Positions 1 through 7,800 of a stretch of DNA of 64,000 nt are shown piece by piece. Source of the stretch: CAVXYG01 sp963766005 (GTDB taxonomy: Bacteria; Actinomycetota; Actinomycetes; S36-B12; GCA-2699445); assembly GCA_963766005.1 (NCBI GenBank), contig CAVXYG010000006.1, positions 248,001 through 312,000 on the forward strand. The letters are read 5' to 3'. The notes under the pieces are model-generated. The model was not told where the DNA came from. It saw only the letters and a list, made by a program, of their open reading frames with translations, and did no database searches. The first letter of the stretch is position 1. Each line of letters opens with the position of its first letter. Position numbers and translations under genes: made by a program.

Positions 1-747
1 GACCACGCCCGGAGTGTCCGCCCAGCCGGGATGCATGGCGTGGAACGCGGCGGAGTCGGTGGCCCGGCGGGACCACTGCTCGTTCAGCACGACCTGCGCC
101 CGCTTCGCCTGAGCGTAGGCGACGACGCCGTCGTACTGCTCGGCGCCCAGCCGCAGCTCCGGCAGCCGCAGCGCCTGGGTGTACATGCCGCCGCTGGACA
201 CCGTGATCACCCTGCCGTCCGGCCGGGCCTGCAACAGCGGCAGCAGCCGGTGGGTGAGCAGGAACGGGGCCACGACGTGCGTTTGGTAGGTCAGCTCCAG
301 GCCGTCGCCGGTGATGGTGTGCTCGTGGGTCAGGGCTCCGGCGTTGTTGACGAGGATGTCGAGGCCGTCCAGGCGCTGCAGGAGGTCGGCGGCGGCGGCC
401 GACACCGCGGTCAGATCCGCGAGATCGGCGATCACCGTCTCGACCGCGTCGCTGCCGGTCGCTGCTCGCACGCGCTGAGCCGCCTGCTCGGTGCGGTCCG
501 GGTCGCGGCCCAGCAGGACGGTACGGGCTCCGAGCCGGGCAAGCGCGGTCGCGGTGGCGAAGCCGAGCCCCGATGTCGCCCCGGTCACCAACGCCGTCCG
601 CTCGGAGAGCTCGCCCGGCTGCGGGTCCTGCCAGTCGAAGGCGCGGCGCCGCGCGCGGTATCCGATGGCGGTGAAGCTGCCCGCGACGGTGGCCTCGAGC
701 GCCCCGTCCAGGGCGCGGGCCGGCAGCGCGGCCCAGGCCGGGCTCAC
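1..747 (-). CDS. SDR-family oxidoreductase, C-terminus beyond the window
   Basis: NAD(P)-dependent short-chain dehydrogenase/reductase; substrate unknown. Reading the minus strand from a GTG at 747 gives 249 open codons running off the left edge, so the end is missing. The Rossmann glycine motif TGATSGLG lies near residues 55-62, NNAG near 134-137, a serine-containing VTVSSGG-like strand (ITVSSGG) near 181-187, and the catalytic YAQAK (YxxxK) near 211-215. The first 45 residues are an extra N-terminal segment, as in DHRS12-like SDRs. The GTG overlaps the TGA of the upstream SRPBCC gene (GTGA), so the two are probably co-translated. The SDR fold is certain from the motifs; the specific reaction is not. 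Confidence 0.88.
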   Translation of the reverse strand, partial: MSPAWAALPARALDGALEATVAGSFTAIGYRARRRAFDWQDPQPGELSERTALVTGATSGLGFATATALARLGARTVLLGRDPDRTEQAAQRVRAATGSDAVETVIADLADLTAVSAAAADLLQRLDGLDILVNNAGALTHEHTITGDGLELTYQTHVVAPFLLTHRLLPLLQARPDGRVITVSSGGMYTQALRLPELRLGAEQYDGVVAYAQAKRAQVVLNEQWSRRATDSAAFHAMHPGWADTPGVV

Positions 748-1190
748 GCCGCCACCGGCTGCGGGTTCAGCGCGGCACGCAGCCCCGCATCGGCGCGACG
801 GCCGATGACCTGGAAGGCGATCTGGAGGAACGGGTCGGCGGGGCGGCGCCACCCGTGCAGCGTGAGCTCGGCGTCATAGGTGACACGACTGCCGGTGCCC
901 TGCGGCTCGACGGAGATGACGTCGTGGGAGGTGAAGTCCCCCGTCACGGCGTCGAGCACGACGCGGCGGCCGGGCTGGAGATCGCGCACGACGTAGGTCA
1001 GCGGGATGCGGCGCGGCCCGAAGGCCGCGGTCACGAGAAAGGCGCTGCCGACCCGCAGCTCGCCCGCGTCGAGGCGCTCCGCGCGGACCACCCCGGGGTC
1101 CCAGTCGGCCACGCTGTCGAAGTGGGCGAGCAGGTCGAAGGCGTCCGCGGCGGGCAACGGCGACTCGACGGTGGTGGCGAAACGCGCCAT
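744..1190 (-). CDS. SRPBCC (START-like) family protein
   Basis: A 148-aa single-domain helix-grip protein, the fold that binds hydrophobic ligands (polyketide cyclase/dehydrase-like). The N-terminal pattern of a strand followed by PAADAFDLLAHFDSVADWDPGV is typical of the family, as is the later ...SRVTYDAELTLHGW strand. I chose the ATG at 1190 because AAGGAGC sits 4 nt before it; an upstream in-frame ATG at 1217 lies inside an inverted repeat and lacks a ribosome site. It overlaps the downstream SDR gene by 4 bp, so the pair is likely one operon acting on a shared hydrophobic substrate (inference). Confidence 0.8.
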   Translation of the reverse strand: MARFATTVESPLPAADAFDLLAHFDSVADWDPGVVRAERLDAGELRVGSAFLVTAAFGPRRIPLTYVVRDLQPGRRVVLDAVTGDFTSHDVISVEPQGTGSRVTYDAELTLHGWRRPADPFLQIAFQVIGRRADAGLRAALNPQPVAA

Positions 1191-1199
1191 GGAAGCTCC

Positions 1200-1228
1200 T
1201 TGGGTAAAGTTGTTCATAACTTACTCAA
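1200..1228. promoter_or_regulatory. Imperfect inverted repeat, candidate operator of the SRPBCC-SDR operon
   Basis: A 29-bp near-palindrome: TTGGGTAAAGTT on one side and the complement TTGAGTAAGTT on the other, around a short AT-rich centre. It lies immediately before the ribosome-binding site of the SRPBCC gene, where a TetR- or MarR-type repressor would bind. No regulator gene is next to it in the window, so the assignment rests on position and symmetry only. Confidence 0.4.
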
Positions 1229-1278
1229 GGCGTAACCATGGCGGCACCGCTGCCATTCCGATCAGTGCGTGATCTGCG

Positions 1279-1737
1279 TCACCGCTGCAGGAGCTTCAAG
1301 GTCCACAGGACCGTCATGGCTCCGGTCACGGTGCCTGCCTCGTCGGTGATCTCGATGTCGACGGCGAACTCCGGCCGCGTGGTCCCGGCCTCGATCTCGG
1401 CCTTGATGTCGGCCAGGGGGCGGTTGATGCGCGCGGTCGCGGTGACCGGGCCCATCGCGATCTTCAGGTAACGGATCTTCGCCTCGACGGCCAGGGGCAC
1501 GAGGCGATCGAGCTGGTCGCCGAAGTTCGCCATGACGATGGCGCCTGAGGCCGACTCCCCCAGCGTGAACATCGCGCCGGCATGGGGGCCGCCGATGTGG
1601 TTGTGGTACGGCTGCTGGTCCGGCAGGCGCATGGCCGCCGTCTCCGGCGTGAGTTCCACCCATTCCAGGGACAAGGTGCCCACCATGGGGACCATGGTCG
1701 GGAAGTTGGCCTTGATGACATCCAGATCCATCGACAT
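1279..1737 (-). CDS. DUF4442/PaaI-like hotdog-fold protein
   Basis: 152-aa protein of the hotdog (acyl-CoA thioesterase-like) fold. The central motif HNHIGGPHAGAMFTLGESASG resembles the HxxxxHGG...GE helix region of PaaI-like and DUF4442 thioesterases, which hydrolyse acyl- or aryl-CoA esters. Two in-frame ATGs, codons 1 and 3, are possible starts. It stands alone, divergent from the HAD gene at 1845. The fold call is good; the substrate is unknown. Confidence 0.72.
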   Translation of the reverse strand: MSMDLDVIKANFPTMVPMVGTLSLEWVELTPETAAMRLPDQQPYHNHIGGPHAGAMFTLGESASGAIVMANFGDQLDRLVPLAVEAKIRYLKIAMGPVTATARINRPLADIKAEIEAGTTRPEFAVDIEITDEAGTVTGAMTVLWTLKLLQR

Positions 1738-1832
1738 GACTCGAGCGTAGTCGGGCGCCAGGGACTCCCCTGCGGCGCCGTCCGGGTCGCTGCTCCGCGC
1801 CGGGGGTCCAGCCCCCGGATGTCCGGTGCGCC

Positions 1833-1838
1833 TACGCT
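1833..1838 (+). promoter_or_regulatory. Leaderless -10 box TACGCT
   Basis: TACGCT ends 6 nt before the ATG at 1845. This spacing puts the transcription start at or next to the start codon, with no ribosome-binding site. It also decides against the GTG at 1839. Confidence 0.5.
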
Positions 1839-1844
1839 GTGGCC

Positions 1845-2336
1845 ATGAGGCCCCTCGCGGTGTTCGATATCGACGGCGTGCTCGCCGACGTGCGCCATCG
1901 GCTCCACTTCGTGGAGTCGCACCCGAAGCGATGGTCGGCCTTCTTCGGGGCCGCGGATGAGGACCAGCTGCTGGCCGAGGGGGCCGCGCTGCTGCGGTCC
2001 CTGGCGGACAGCCTCGAGGTGCGCTACCTGACGGGTCGACCGGAGCGGATGCGCCCGCTGACCAGTCGCTGGCTGGCCGCCTTCGACCTGCCGGCCGCCC
2101 AGTTGACGATGCGGCCCGACCGGGATCGGCGGCCGTCGCGGATCTTCAAGCGGGATCGGTTGCGCGGGTGGCTGCAGGAGGGGCTGACGATCGCCCTGGT
2201 GGTCGATGACGACCCCGAGGTGGTGCGGATGGTGGAGCAGCTGGAACTGCCGGTGCTCCCGGCCACCTGGCAGGACATGCCCGTGGATGAGCAGGAAGTG
2301 CTCTGGCAGGCGCAGGAGCGACTCGGGCGCAGTTGA
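1845..2336 (+). CDS. HAD-superfamily phosphatase-like protein
   Basis: 163-aa protein beginning with the HAD nucleophile motif FDIDGVLAD (DxDGV), followed by motif II YLTGRPERMRP (T/S in a strand), a basic stretch FKRDRLRGW supplying a motif III lysine, and motif IV VVDDDPEVV (DDD). The layout resembles the phosphatase domain of polynucleotide kinase-like and NIF-type small HADs, which dephosphorylate nucleotides or nucleic-acid ends. The substrate cannot be told. The start follows a leaderless -10 box. Confidence 0.8.
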   Translation: MRPLAVFDIDGVLADVRHRLHFVESHPKRWSAFFGAADEDQLLAEGAALLRSLADSLEVRYLTGRPERMRPLTSRWLAAFDLPAAQLTMRPDRDRRPSRIFKRDRLRGWLQEGLTIALVVDDDPEVVRMVEQLELPVLPATWQDMPVDEQEVLWQAQERLGRS

Positions 2337-2363
2337 CGGAGGCCGGCGCGCCGACCCGCGGCG

Positions 2364-2972
2364 CTACCCCGTCTTGCGTCGGCCGCGACGCGCCGCGAGC
2401 TCGTCGACCGCGCCCTCGGGCAGGATTGTGGTCCCGTCCACGTTGACGCCGGGCAGGTCCGACAGGGTGCCCTCGACCTCGTGGTAGACCTGGCCGAGCG
2501 CGATGCCGAACACGCCTTGGCCTCCGCGCAGCAGGTCAACGATCTCGTCCTGGCTGCGGCACTCGTAGATGCTGGCGCCGTCACTCATCAGCGTGATCTT
2601 GGCCAGATCGGTGGCGCCGCGGTCGGCGAGGTGCGCCACGGCCGCGCGGACGTTCTGCAGCGAGACTCCGGCGTCGAGCAGCCGCTTGACCACGCGCAGG
2701 ATCAGGATGTCGCGGAAGGCGTAGAGCCGTTGCGTCCCGGACCCGGTTGCGGGTCGCACGCTGGGCTCGACGAGCTCGGTGCGCGCCCAGTAGTCGAGTT
2801 GGCGGTAGGAGATCCCGGCTGCCTTGCAGGCTGTCGTCCCGCGATAGCCGAGGCCGTCCTGCAGCGGGAGCAGGTCGTCTTCAGGGAACAGCGCCTCCTG
2901 GTGCGCTTCGGCGAGGCGAGGCTGACCTGAGCCATCGACCGGGGAACCTTCTCCGTCACGCTGACCCGGCAC
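2364..2972 (-). CDS. MerR-family regulator, Rv1830-like
   Basis: 202-aa MerR-type DNA-binding protein. The winged-helix region contains ACKAAGISYRQLDYWARTELV and the wing residues GSGTQRLYAFRDILIL, followed by a dimerisation helix LLDAGVSLQNVRAAV. Over its length it closely matches my memory of M. tuberculosis Rv1830, including LFPEDD before the HTH and VYECRSQDEIVDLLRGGQGVFGIAL. I chose the GTG at 2972, which has GGAGG 5 nt upstream; the longer open frame to 3086 has no ribosome site. It lies downstream of the BFN gene, ftsR and the FHA gene, as in mycobacteria. Confidence 0.88.
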   Translation of the reverse strand: MPGQRDGEGSPVDGSGQPRLAEAHQEALFPEDDLLPLQDGLGYRGTTACKAAGISYRQLDYWARTELVEPSVRPATGSGTQRLYAFRDILILRVVKRLLDAGVSLQNVRAAVAHLADRGATDLAKITLMSDGASIYECRSQDEIVDLLRGGQGVFGIALGQVYHEVEGTLSDLPGVNVDGTTILPEGAVDELAARRGRRKTG

Positions 2973-3104
2973 GGTGACCTCCGCTTCTCGACGACGCCGA
3001 ATGACACCGACGTATTTCGCAACGTATGGCGTCGGCCGGACGTCGTCAATGACTTTTGGGGAGGACACGCCGAGCGGTACCTTCAAGGTCTAGATGAAGG
3101 TGAG

Positions 3105-3626
3105 TCACACATCGTCTGGTCGGTCGCCCGACTCGTCCGGCTCGTCCGCTTCCGTACCCAGATCGGTTTCGAAATCCTCTGCCGAGACGTGGTCGAGGAA
3201 CTCGCGGAACTTCTCGACCTCCTGCTCCTCCCCCGCCGGCAGGTCGACCGCAGCATTGGCCATCACGTCCTCGGCGACGAGGACTGTCGCACCGGTCCGC
3301 AGGGCCAGCGCGATCGCATCGGAGGGCCGGGCGCTCACCTCGATGCCGGACGCGAAGCGCAGCACCGCATAGAACGTGCCCTCGCGCAGTTCGGTGATGT
3401 GGACCTCGGTCAGCTGCTGGCCCAGAGCCCCGATGACATCGACGAAGAGGTCGTGCGTCAGCGGTCGCGGGGGCTGCACGTTCTGCTGAGCGAAGGCGAT
3501 GGCCGAGGCCTCGACGGCCCCGATCCAGATCGGCAGCACCTGCGACTCCTCGAAATCGCGCAGCAGGACCACCGGCTGGTTGGACGGCATCTCGATGCGG
3601 ACACCTTCGACTTCGACCCGCCTCAT
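3105..3626 (-). CDS. Bifunctional-nuclease (BFN/DUF151) domain protein
   Basis: 173-aa protein with the DUF151/BFN domain over residues 1-130 (LPIWIGAVEASAIAFA, HDLFVDVIGALG, SARPSDAIALALRTGATVLVAEDVM) and an acidic C-terminal tail. Plant BFN proteins have RNase/DNase activity; the bacterial role is not settled. Rv1829 occupies the same position between two merR genes in M. tuberculosis, and the length is close. It belongs to the minus-strand cluster that includes ftsR and the FHA gene. Confidence 0.88.
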   Translation of the reverse strand: MRRVEVEGVRIEMPSNQPVVLLRDFEESQVLPIWIGAVEASAIAFAQQNVQPPRPLTHDLFVDVIGALGQQLTEVHITELREGTFYAVLRFASGIEVSARPSDAIALALRTGATVLVAEDVMANAAVDLPAGEEQEVEKFREFLDHVSAEDFETDLGTEADEPDESGDRPDDV

Positions 3627-3658
3627 ACCGCCAGCCTAGCCCCCCTGCGTGCCGCAGC

Positions 3659-4462
3659 TCAGAGGGACGAGCGCAGGGCGATCCGCAGCAGCACCGCGTG
3701 CAGCGCCAGCAGGCCGCCGGCGATCTCCCGCTGCGCCTCGGACAGGCTCTGCTGATCGGAGGCATCGCCGGACAGCATGCGCTTGCGCTGCGTCGCCAGC
3801 AGGGTCTCCAGATGACCGATCTCGCGGTCGACGGTATGCCGGGTGGGCTTGATGTGGCGCACCTGCACGCCGCGCTCGGCCAGCCGCGCAGCAACCCGGG
3901 CAACGCGCAGGGAGTCCTCGTCGTAGCGTCCTGACGCCGTCGGCGCGATGAGCCGTGCGTCCTCGATCTCGGCCAGAGCAGCACGGCTGAGGCCCGACTT
4001 CGCCAGGAACTCCTCACGGCCGTAGGTCTGCGTCCGCGGCGAGCCCTCGAACGCCAGGTCGGCGAGCTCGTCCATCCGCTGCTCGAACGTCGCGACGGCC
4101 TCCGGCTCGGCCGCCGAGCCCTCCGCCGCGTCGCGCACGTCCACGGTCCCGGTCGCGGGGGTCTGGGGCGAGAGCACGTCCTGGCCGGCGTCGTACTGGG
4201 CCAGCTTCTCCTTGATCACGCGCAGCGGCAGGTACTGGTCGCGCTGCAGCGTGAGCACGACGCGCAGCCGCGCGACGTGGGCGTCGGTGTACTTGCGGTA
4301 GCCGTTGGGCAGTCTGGCTGGCGTGACCAGCCCCTCGGATTCCAGGAAGCGCAACTTCGAGGACGACAGGTCAGCGAACTCCGGCCGCAACTGCGCGATC
4401 ACTTCGCCGATGCTGCGCAGCCGCGCCGGCGCGTTGGTGGAAGTGGCTTGCATCGAGGTCAT
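3659..4462 (-). CDS. ftsR: MerR-family cell-division regulator FtsR
   Basis: 267-aa regulator with an N-terminal MerR winged helix: IGEVIAQLRPEFADLSSSKLRF, then GLVTPARLPNGYRKYTDAHVARLRVVLTLQRDQYLPLRVIKEKL. The C-terminal half carries a second HTH-like segment (FLAKSGLSRAALAEIEDARLI) and a helical effector region. The length and the LSSSKLRFLESEGL motif fit Rv1828/FtsR, which in Corynebacterium activates ftsZ. The ATG overlaps the stop of the FHA gene (ATGA), so it is coupled to that gene. Confidence 0.9.
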   Translation of the reverse strand: MTSMQATSTNAPARLRSIGEVIAQLRPEFADLSSSKLRFLESEGLVTPARLPNGYRKYTDAHVARLRVVLTLQRDQYLPLRVIKEKLAQYDAGQDVLSPQTPATGTVDVRDAAEGSAAEPEAVATFEQRMDELADLAFEGSPRTQTYGREEFLAKSGLSRAALAEIEDARLIAPTASGRYDEDSLRVARVAARLAERGVQVRHIKPTRHTVDREIGHLETLLATQRKRMLSGDASDQQSLSEAQREIAGGLLALHAVLLRIALRSSL

Positions 4463-4956
4463 TCCGCCGCCCAGAACATGAAGTTGAACTTACCGAGTTG
4501 CACCTCGTCGCCCGGTGTCAGCCGCGCTTCGTCGACCAGTACCCGATTGACGTAGGTGCCGTTGAGGCTCTTCTTGTCGCGCAGCAGCCAGCCCGATGCG
4601 CCGTGGAGGAACTCGGCGTGGTTCCGGCTGACCGTGACGTCGTCGAGGAAGACATCGCTGTCCGGGCTGCGCCCGACGGTCACCACGTCCTTGTTCAGCA
4701 GGTAGCGGGCCCCGGTGTCCGGGCCCTTGCGGATCACCAGGACGGCCGAGGACTCGGGCACATCGGCCACTATCGGCGTCGGTCCGGTCGGCATCTCCTC
4801 GCCGGAGGCCGGCGGGAGGGCACCGGTGGCATCGGCGACCACGGACTGATCGAGCCGGTTCCCGCAGTTGCTGCAGAAGCGGGCACCGGGTACGCCGACC
4901 GTGTCGCAGTTGGGGCACTTGGGGCGAGTCAGGCTCGCGGTCTCATCCGGACCCAT
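4459..4956 (-). CDS. garA: FHA-domain protein with N-terminal zinc ribbon, GarA/OdhI position
   Basis: 165-aa protein. Residues about 15-35 form a zinc ribbon (CPNC ... CSNCG). Residues about 70-160 form an FHA phosphothreonine-binding domain with VGRSPDSDVFLDD, VSRNHAEF and SLNGTYVNR. In actinobacteria GarA/OdhI inhibits 2-oxoglutarate dehydrogenase in an FHA-dependent manner, controlled by phosphorylation of an N-terminal TT motif. Here that N-terminal segment is replaced by the zinc ribbon and I see no clear ETT motif, so the regulation may differ. The start is the ATG at 4956 with GGAGG upstream. It is followed by ftsR with a 4-bp overlap. Confidence 0.82.
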   Translation of the reverse strand: MGPDETASLTRPKCPNCDTVGVPGARFCSNCGNRLDQSVVADATGALPPASGEEMPTGPTPIVADVPESSAVLVIRKGPDTGARYLLNKDVVTVGRSPDSDVFLDDVTVSRNHAEFLHGASGWLLRDKKSLNGTYVNRVLVDEARLTPGDEVQLGKFNFMFWAAE

Positions 4957-5114
4957 GAAGGCGCCCCCTCCATTTCGTGGTGTCCCGCGCGTCCGCCGGG
5001 GCAAGAGCACGGCGACGCGGAGGCAGGCGAGATTGCGTCCCCGCCGATGCCGCGAATCTAGTCGCCCGGGGATGCAGGGTCAAGCGAAGATCGACGGTGC
5101 GCAAACATCAACCT

Positions 5115-5708
5115 TCAACTGGAAGTTGAAGGAATGCGCAGGATGCGCGATGCCTGTTCGATGTACAGCCCTGCGGCGTACCAGTACAGCGCCGTGCCCC
5201 AGAGCATGCAGGCCCATCCCAGCACCTGGGATACCTCGCCGACCGCCCCGTCGAACTGCGCCGCCAGCAGCAGCGGGAAGCCGATCAGGAGGAAGAAGGT
5301 GGCGGCCTTCCCGAGGAAGTGGACCGGCAGCCCCACGATGCCGCGACGCTTCAGCAGCAGCATGACGACGCCCATGACGAGGTCGCGGCCCAGCAGTGCC
5401 GCGAACAACCACCACGGGATGATCCCCCGGATCGCGAACCCGATGAGTGCCGCAGCGATGTAGAGGCGGTCGGCGATCGGGTCCAGCAGTTGACCCAGCC
5501 GCGTGATCTGCCCCGTGGCCCGCGCGATCTTGCCGTCCAACCAGTCCGTGGCCGAGGAGACCACGAGCAGGACCAGCGCCCATCCGTCGGCCTCCGGGAC
5601 CAGGATCAGCCAGAGGAACAGCGGCACGCCCAACAGGCGCAAGAAGCTCAGGATGTTGGGAACGGTGACGATCTTGTCCGACTGGACCGCAGTCTCCTGC
5701 ACTTCCAT
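5115..5708 (-). CDS. pgsA: CDP-alcohol phosphatidyltransferase (PgsA type)
   Basis: 197-aa integral membrane enzyme that joins a CDP-diacylglycerol phosphatidyl group to an alcohol, most likely glycerol-3-phosphate for phosphatidylglycerol synthesis. The CDP-AP catalytic signature DxxDGxxAR(x8)GxxxDxxxD is present as DWLDGKIARA ... GQLLDPIADR. About five to six hydrophobic segments follow. The ATG at 5708 has AGGGAGG upstream. It lies upstream of the FHA gene in the order seen for M. tuberculosis pgsA2 and garA. The substrate alcohol is inferred from family and context. Confidence 0.88.
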   Translation of the reverse strand: MEVQETAVQSDKIVTVPNILSFLRLLGVPLFLWLILVPEADGWALVLLVVSSATDWLDGKIARATGQITRLGQLLDPIADRLYIAAALIGFAIRGIIPWWLFAALLGRDLVMGVVMLLLKRRGIVGLPVHFLGKAATFFLLIGFPLLLAAQFDGAVGEVSQVLGWACMLWGTALYWYAAGLYIEQASRILRIPSTSS

Positions 5709-5727
5709 GGCAGCCTCCCTGGCGTCG

Positions 5728-6528
5728 CTACGAGGCCGGCTCGTCGGCGTGGGACTGCGCCGGTTGAGGGGCATGGCGATCGGCGAGATCGACCGTGGGT
5801 TCCGAGCCCGATGCTGGCGCCGGCCCATCCGTGCCGGGCGGCTGCGCGGCAGCAGCCTGGCCCGCCTCAGCAGAGGCGAGGGCCGCCGCTGCGCGCCTGC
5901 GGCGGCGGCGTCGCAAGCTGAGGGCGACGGTGAAGGTCAGCAGGATCAGGACCACACCGGCAGCCAGAGCCGTGATCGAGTACGTTCCCAGGCGCTCGCC
6001 GGCGAAGCCCACCGTGATGACCGCGCTCACGCCGGCTGTGGCGTCGCTGTTCATGATGACGATGGTGTTCGGCTGCTCCTGCTCGGAGAAGGTCAGCGAT
6101 GCCTCGGCCCCGCTTGCCGACGACACCCAGAAGGTCTGCGACGCAGGGTCCGCGGCCTCGGCGCCCACTCCCGGGACCGGGATCAGCGACCAGGTGCCGT
6201 TCTTCGTCGCGAGGTCGTAGGGCAGGCTGAAGAGGTAGGTGTCGACCGCGGCCTGCGGCGCCTGGCCGAGGAAGAGCTCCCCTCCGGCGGCGTCGCGCAC
6301 CGACAGCGTCGCCTCCCCCAGCAACTGGTGGTAGGGGATGTCGATCTCCACACCGGTCAGATCGGCGACGACGGCCAGCGACTCCTGCTGCGAGGCGACG
6401 TTCTGGGCCGGACCTGAGTAGGCGCCATCGGTGCCGAACACGGCCAGGCCGAGGCCGCCCAGGGCGGCGAGCAGCGCTCCGACGAGCACGAGCAGCACGG
6501 CCGACATCACGCCGAGGACCCTCTTCAT
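5728..6528 (-). CDS. Membrane protein with N- and C-terminal transmembrane segments
   Basis: 266-aa protein, not recognised as a named family. Residues 5-30 are a strongly hydrophobic signal anchor (VLGVMSAVLLVLVGALLAALGG). A Gly/Ser/Asp-rich extracytoplasmic domain of about 150 residues follows, then a second transmembrane helix (ALAAGVVLILLTFTVAL), an arginine run and a Pro/Ala-rich cytoplasmic tail. The ATG at 6528 has GGAGG at good spacing. It ends 20 bp before pgsA on the same strand, so it may be the first gene of that operon and work at the envelope. Confidence 0.75.
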   Translation of the reverse strand: MKRVLGVMSAVLLVLVGALLAALGGLGLAVFGTDGAYSGPAQNVASQQESLAVVADLTGVEIDIPYHQLLGEATLSVRDAAGGELFLGQAPQAAVDTYLFSLPYDLATKNGTWSLIPVPGVGAEAADPASQTFWVSSASGAEASLTFSEQEQPNTIVIMNSDATAGVSAVITVGFAGERLGTYSITALAAGVVLILLTFTVALSLRRRRRRRAAAALASAEAGQAAAAQPPGTDGPAPASGSEPTVDLADRHAPQPAQSHADEPAS

Positions 6529-6579
6529 TGCCACCTCCGTGCGCATCACCCTAGCGCGAGGCGGCTTCGCCCCGGCGGT

Positions 6580-7686
6580 CTAGGCGTCCAGGGCCGTGCT
6601 GAGATCGCGCCACAGGTCCGCCGCGTCCTCGCACCCGACCGAGAGCCGCAGCAGCCCGGCAGGCAGGTGCTCCTGTCCCGGCACCGCGCCGCGGCGCTCC
6701 ATCGTGGACTCCACGCCGCCGAGGCTGGTCGCCCACTGGATGAGCCGGACCGAGCGGCACACCCGGTCGGCCGCGCTCGCGCCGCCGGCAACCTCGAAGG
6801 AGATCATCGCCCCGAACCCGTGCATGAACCTCGCCGCCGGTGCGTGCCCGGGATCGTTCGGCAGCCCCGGGAAGTGCACGGCCGAGACCTGCGGGTGCCG
6901 GTCGAGCCGCTCGGCGAGATCGACGGCCGTGGTGCTGGCGGCCTCGAACCGGACGGCAAGGGACCGCAGCCCGCGGGTGATCAGCCAGGCCTCCAGCATC
7001 CCCGGCGTCGAACCGTGCAGTGCGCGGGCGCGGCGCAGGCCCTCGGCACCGGACGGCTCCCGGGCGACGGCCACGCCGCCGAGTGCGTCGGAGTGGCCGC
7101 CGAGGTGCTTCGTCGCGGAGTGCACGACCATGTCGGCCCCGAGCCGCAGCGGCGACTGGCCAAGCGGTGTTGCCAGCGTGCTGTCCACGACGGTTCGGCA
7201 CCCGGCCGATGCCGCGGCCAGGATCCGTGGCAGGTCCATGACCTCCAGCAGCGGGTTCGTGGGCGACTCCAGCCACAGCAGGTCGTGTTCAGTCGCGGCT
7301 TCGCACCAGGCCGCGGTCTGCGTAGCGGCCAGCCACGTTACGCGCCACCGGCCGTCGCGCTCGCCGGAGCGGAGCAGTTCGGTGGTGCCGTGGTAGCAGC
7401 CCACGGGCGCCGCGATCCGGGCGCCGGTCGGCACCGTCGTCAGCGCGGCGGAGATCGCCGCCATGCCCGAGGCGAAGGCCACCGCCGGGCCGCCCTCCAC
7501 CGACCCGACGACCGACTCCAGGGCGTCCCACGTGGGGGTGCCGTCGCTGCGGGAGTAGATGCGGTCGCCGCCCAACGCATAGGTCGTCACCCCCACGATG
7601 GGCACATTGAGGGGATCGCCGGGTGCCACGGGCCGTCCGGCGGCGATGAGGCGCGAGCGGGGAGCCCAGGAGTCGTCGGCGTGCAC
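6580..7686 (-). CDS. Trans-sulfuration-family PLP-dependent enzyme (cystathionine gamma-synthase/lyase-like)
   Basis: 368-aa Cys/Met-metabolism PLP enzyme. Motifs in order: YSRSDGTPTWDALE (YxR binding the PLP phosphate), FASGMAAISAAL, VGCYHGTTELL, WLESPTNPLLEVMDL, VVDSTLATPLGQSPL, and the Schiff-base lysine in VVHSATKHLGGHSDALGG. The C-terminal domain ends in LLRLSVGCEDAADLWRDL. The family makes or cleaves cystathionine, homocysteine or methionine; sequence alone does not separate synthase from lyase. It stands alone, divergent from the ABC operon at 7801. Confidence 0.85.
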   Translation of the reverse strand: MHADDSWAPRSRLIAAGRPVAPGDPLNVPIVGVTTYALGGDRIYSRSDGTPTWDALESVVGSVEGGPAVAFASGMAAISAALTTVPTGARIAAPVGCYHGTTELLRSGERDGRWRVTWLAATQTAAWCEAATEHDLLWLESPTNPLLEVMDLPRILAAASAGCRTVVDSTLATPLGQSPLRLGADMVVHSATKHLGGHSDALGGVAVAREPSGAEGLRRARALHGSTPGMLEAWLITRGLRSLAVRFEAASTTAVDLAERLDRHPQVSAVHFPGLPNDPGHAPAARFMHGFGAMISFEVAGGASAADRVCRSVRLIQWATSLGGVESTMERRGAVPGQEHLPAGLLRLSVGCEDAADLWRDLSTALDA

Positions 7687-7788
7687 GACAGCATCCTGGC
7701 ACTGGCCGCAGGCGGTTGCCGCGATCGGCGCCGGCCGGTTCGGCCGAGCGGTGTTCGGGCCTGGTCAGGGACCTGCCATGGGCGTAGA

Positions 7789-7794
7789 TAGGCT
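7789..7794 (+). promoter_or_regulatory. Leaderless -10 box TAGGCT
   Basis: TAGGCT is followed by 6 nt and then the GTG start at 7801 of the ABC ATPase gene, the spacing expected for a leaderless transcript. Confidence 0.5.
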
Positions 7795-7800
7795 GGAGGC

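Noticed and set aside
31..879. 282-codon plus-strand frame at the left edge
   Set aside because: Antisense to the SDR gene, which has the full Rossmann and YxxxK motifs.
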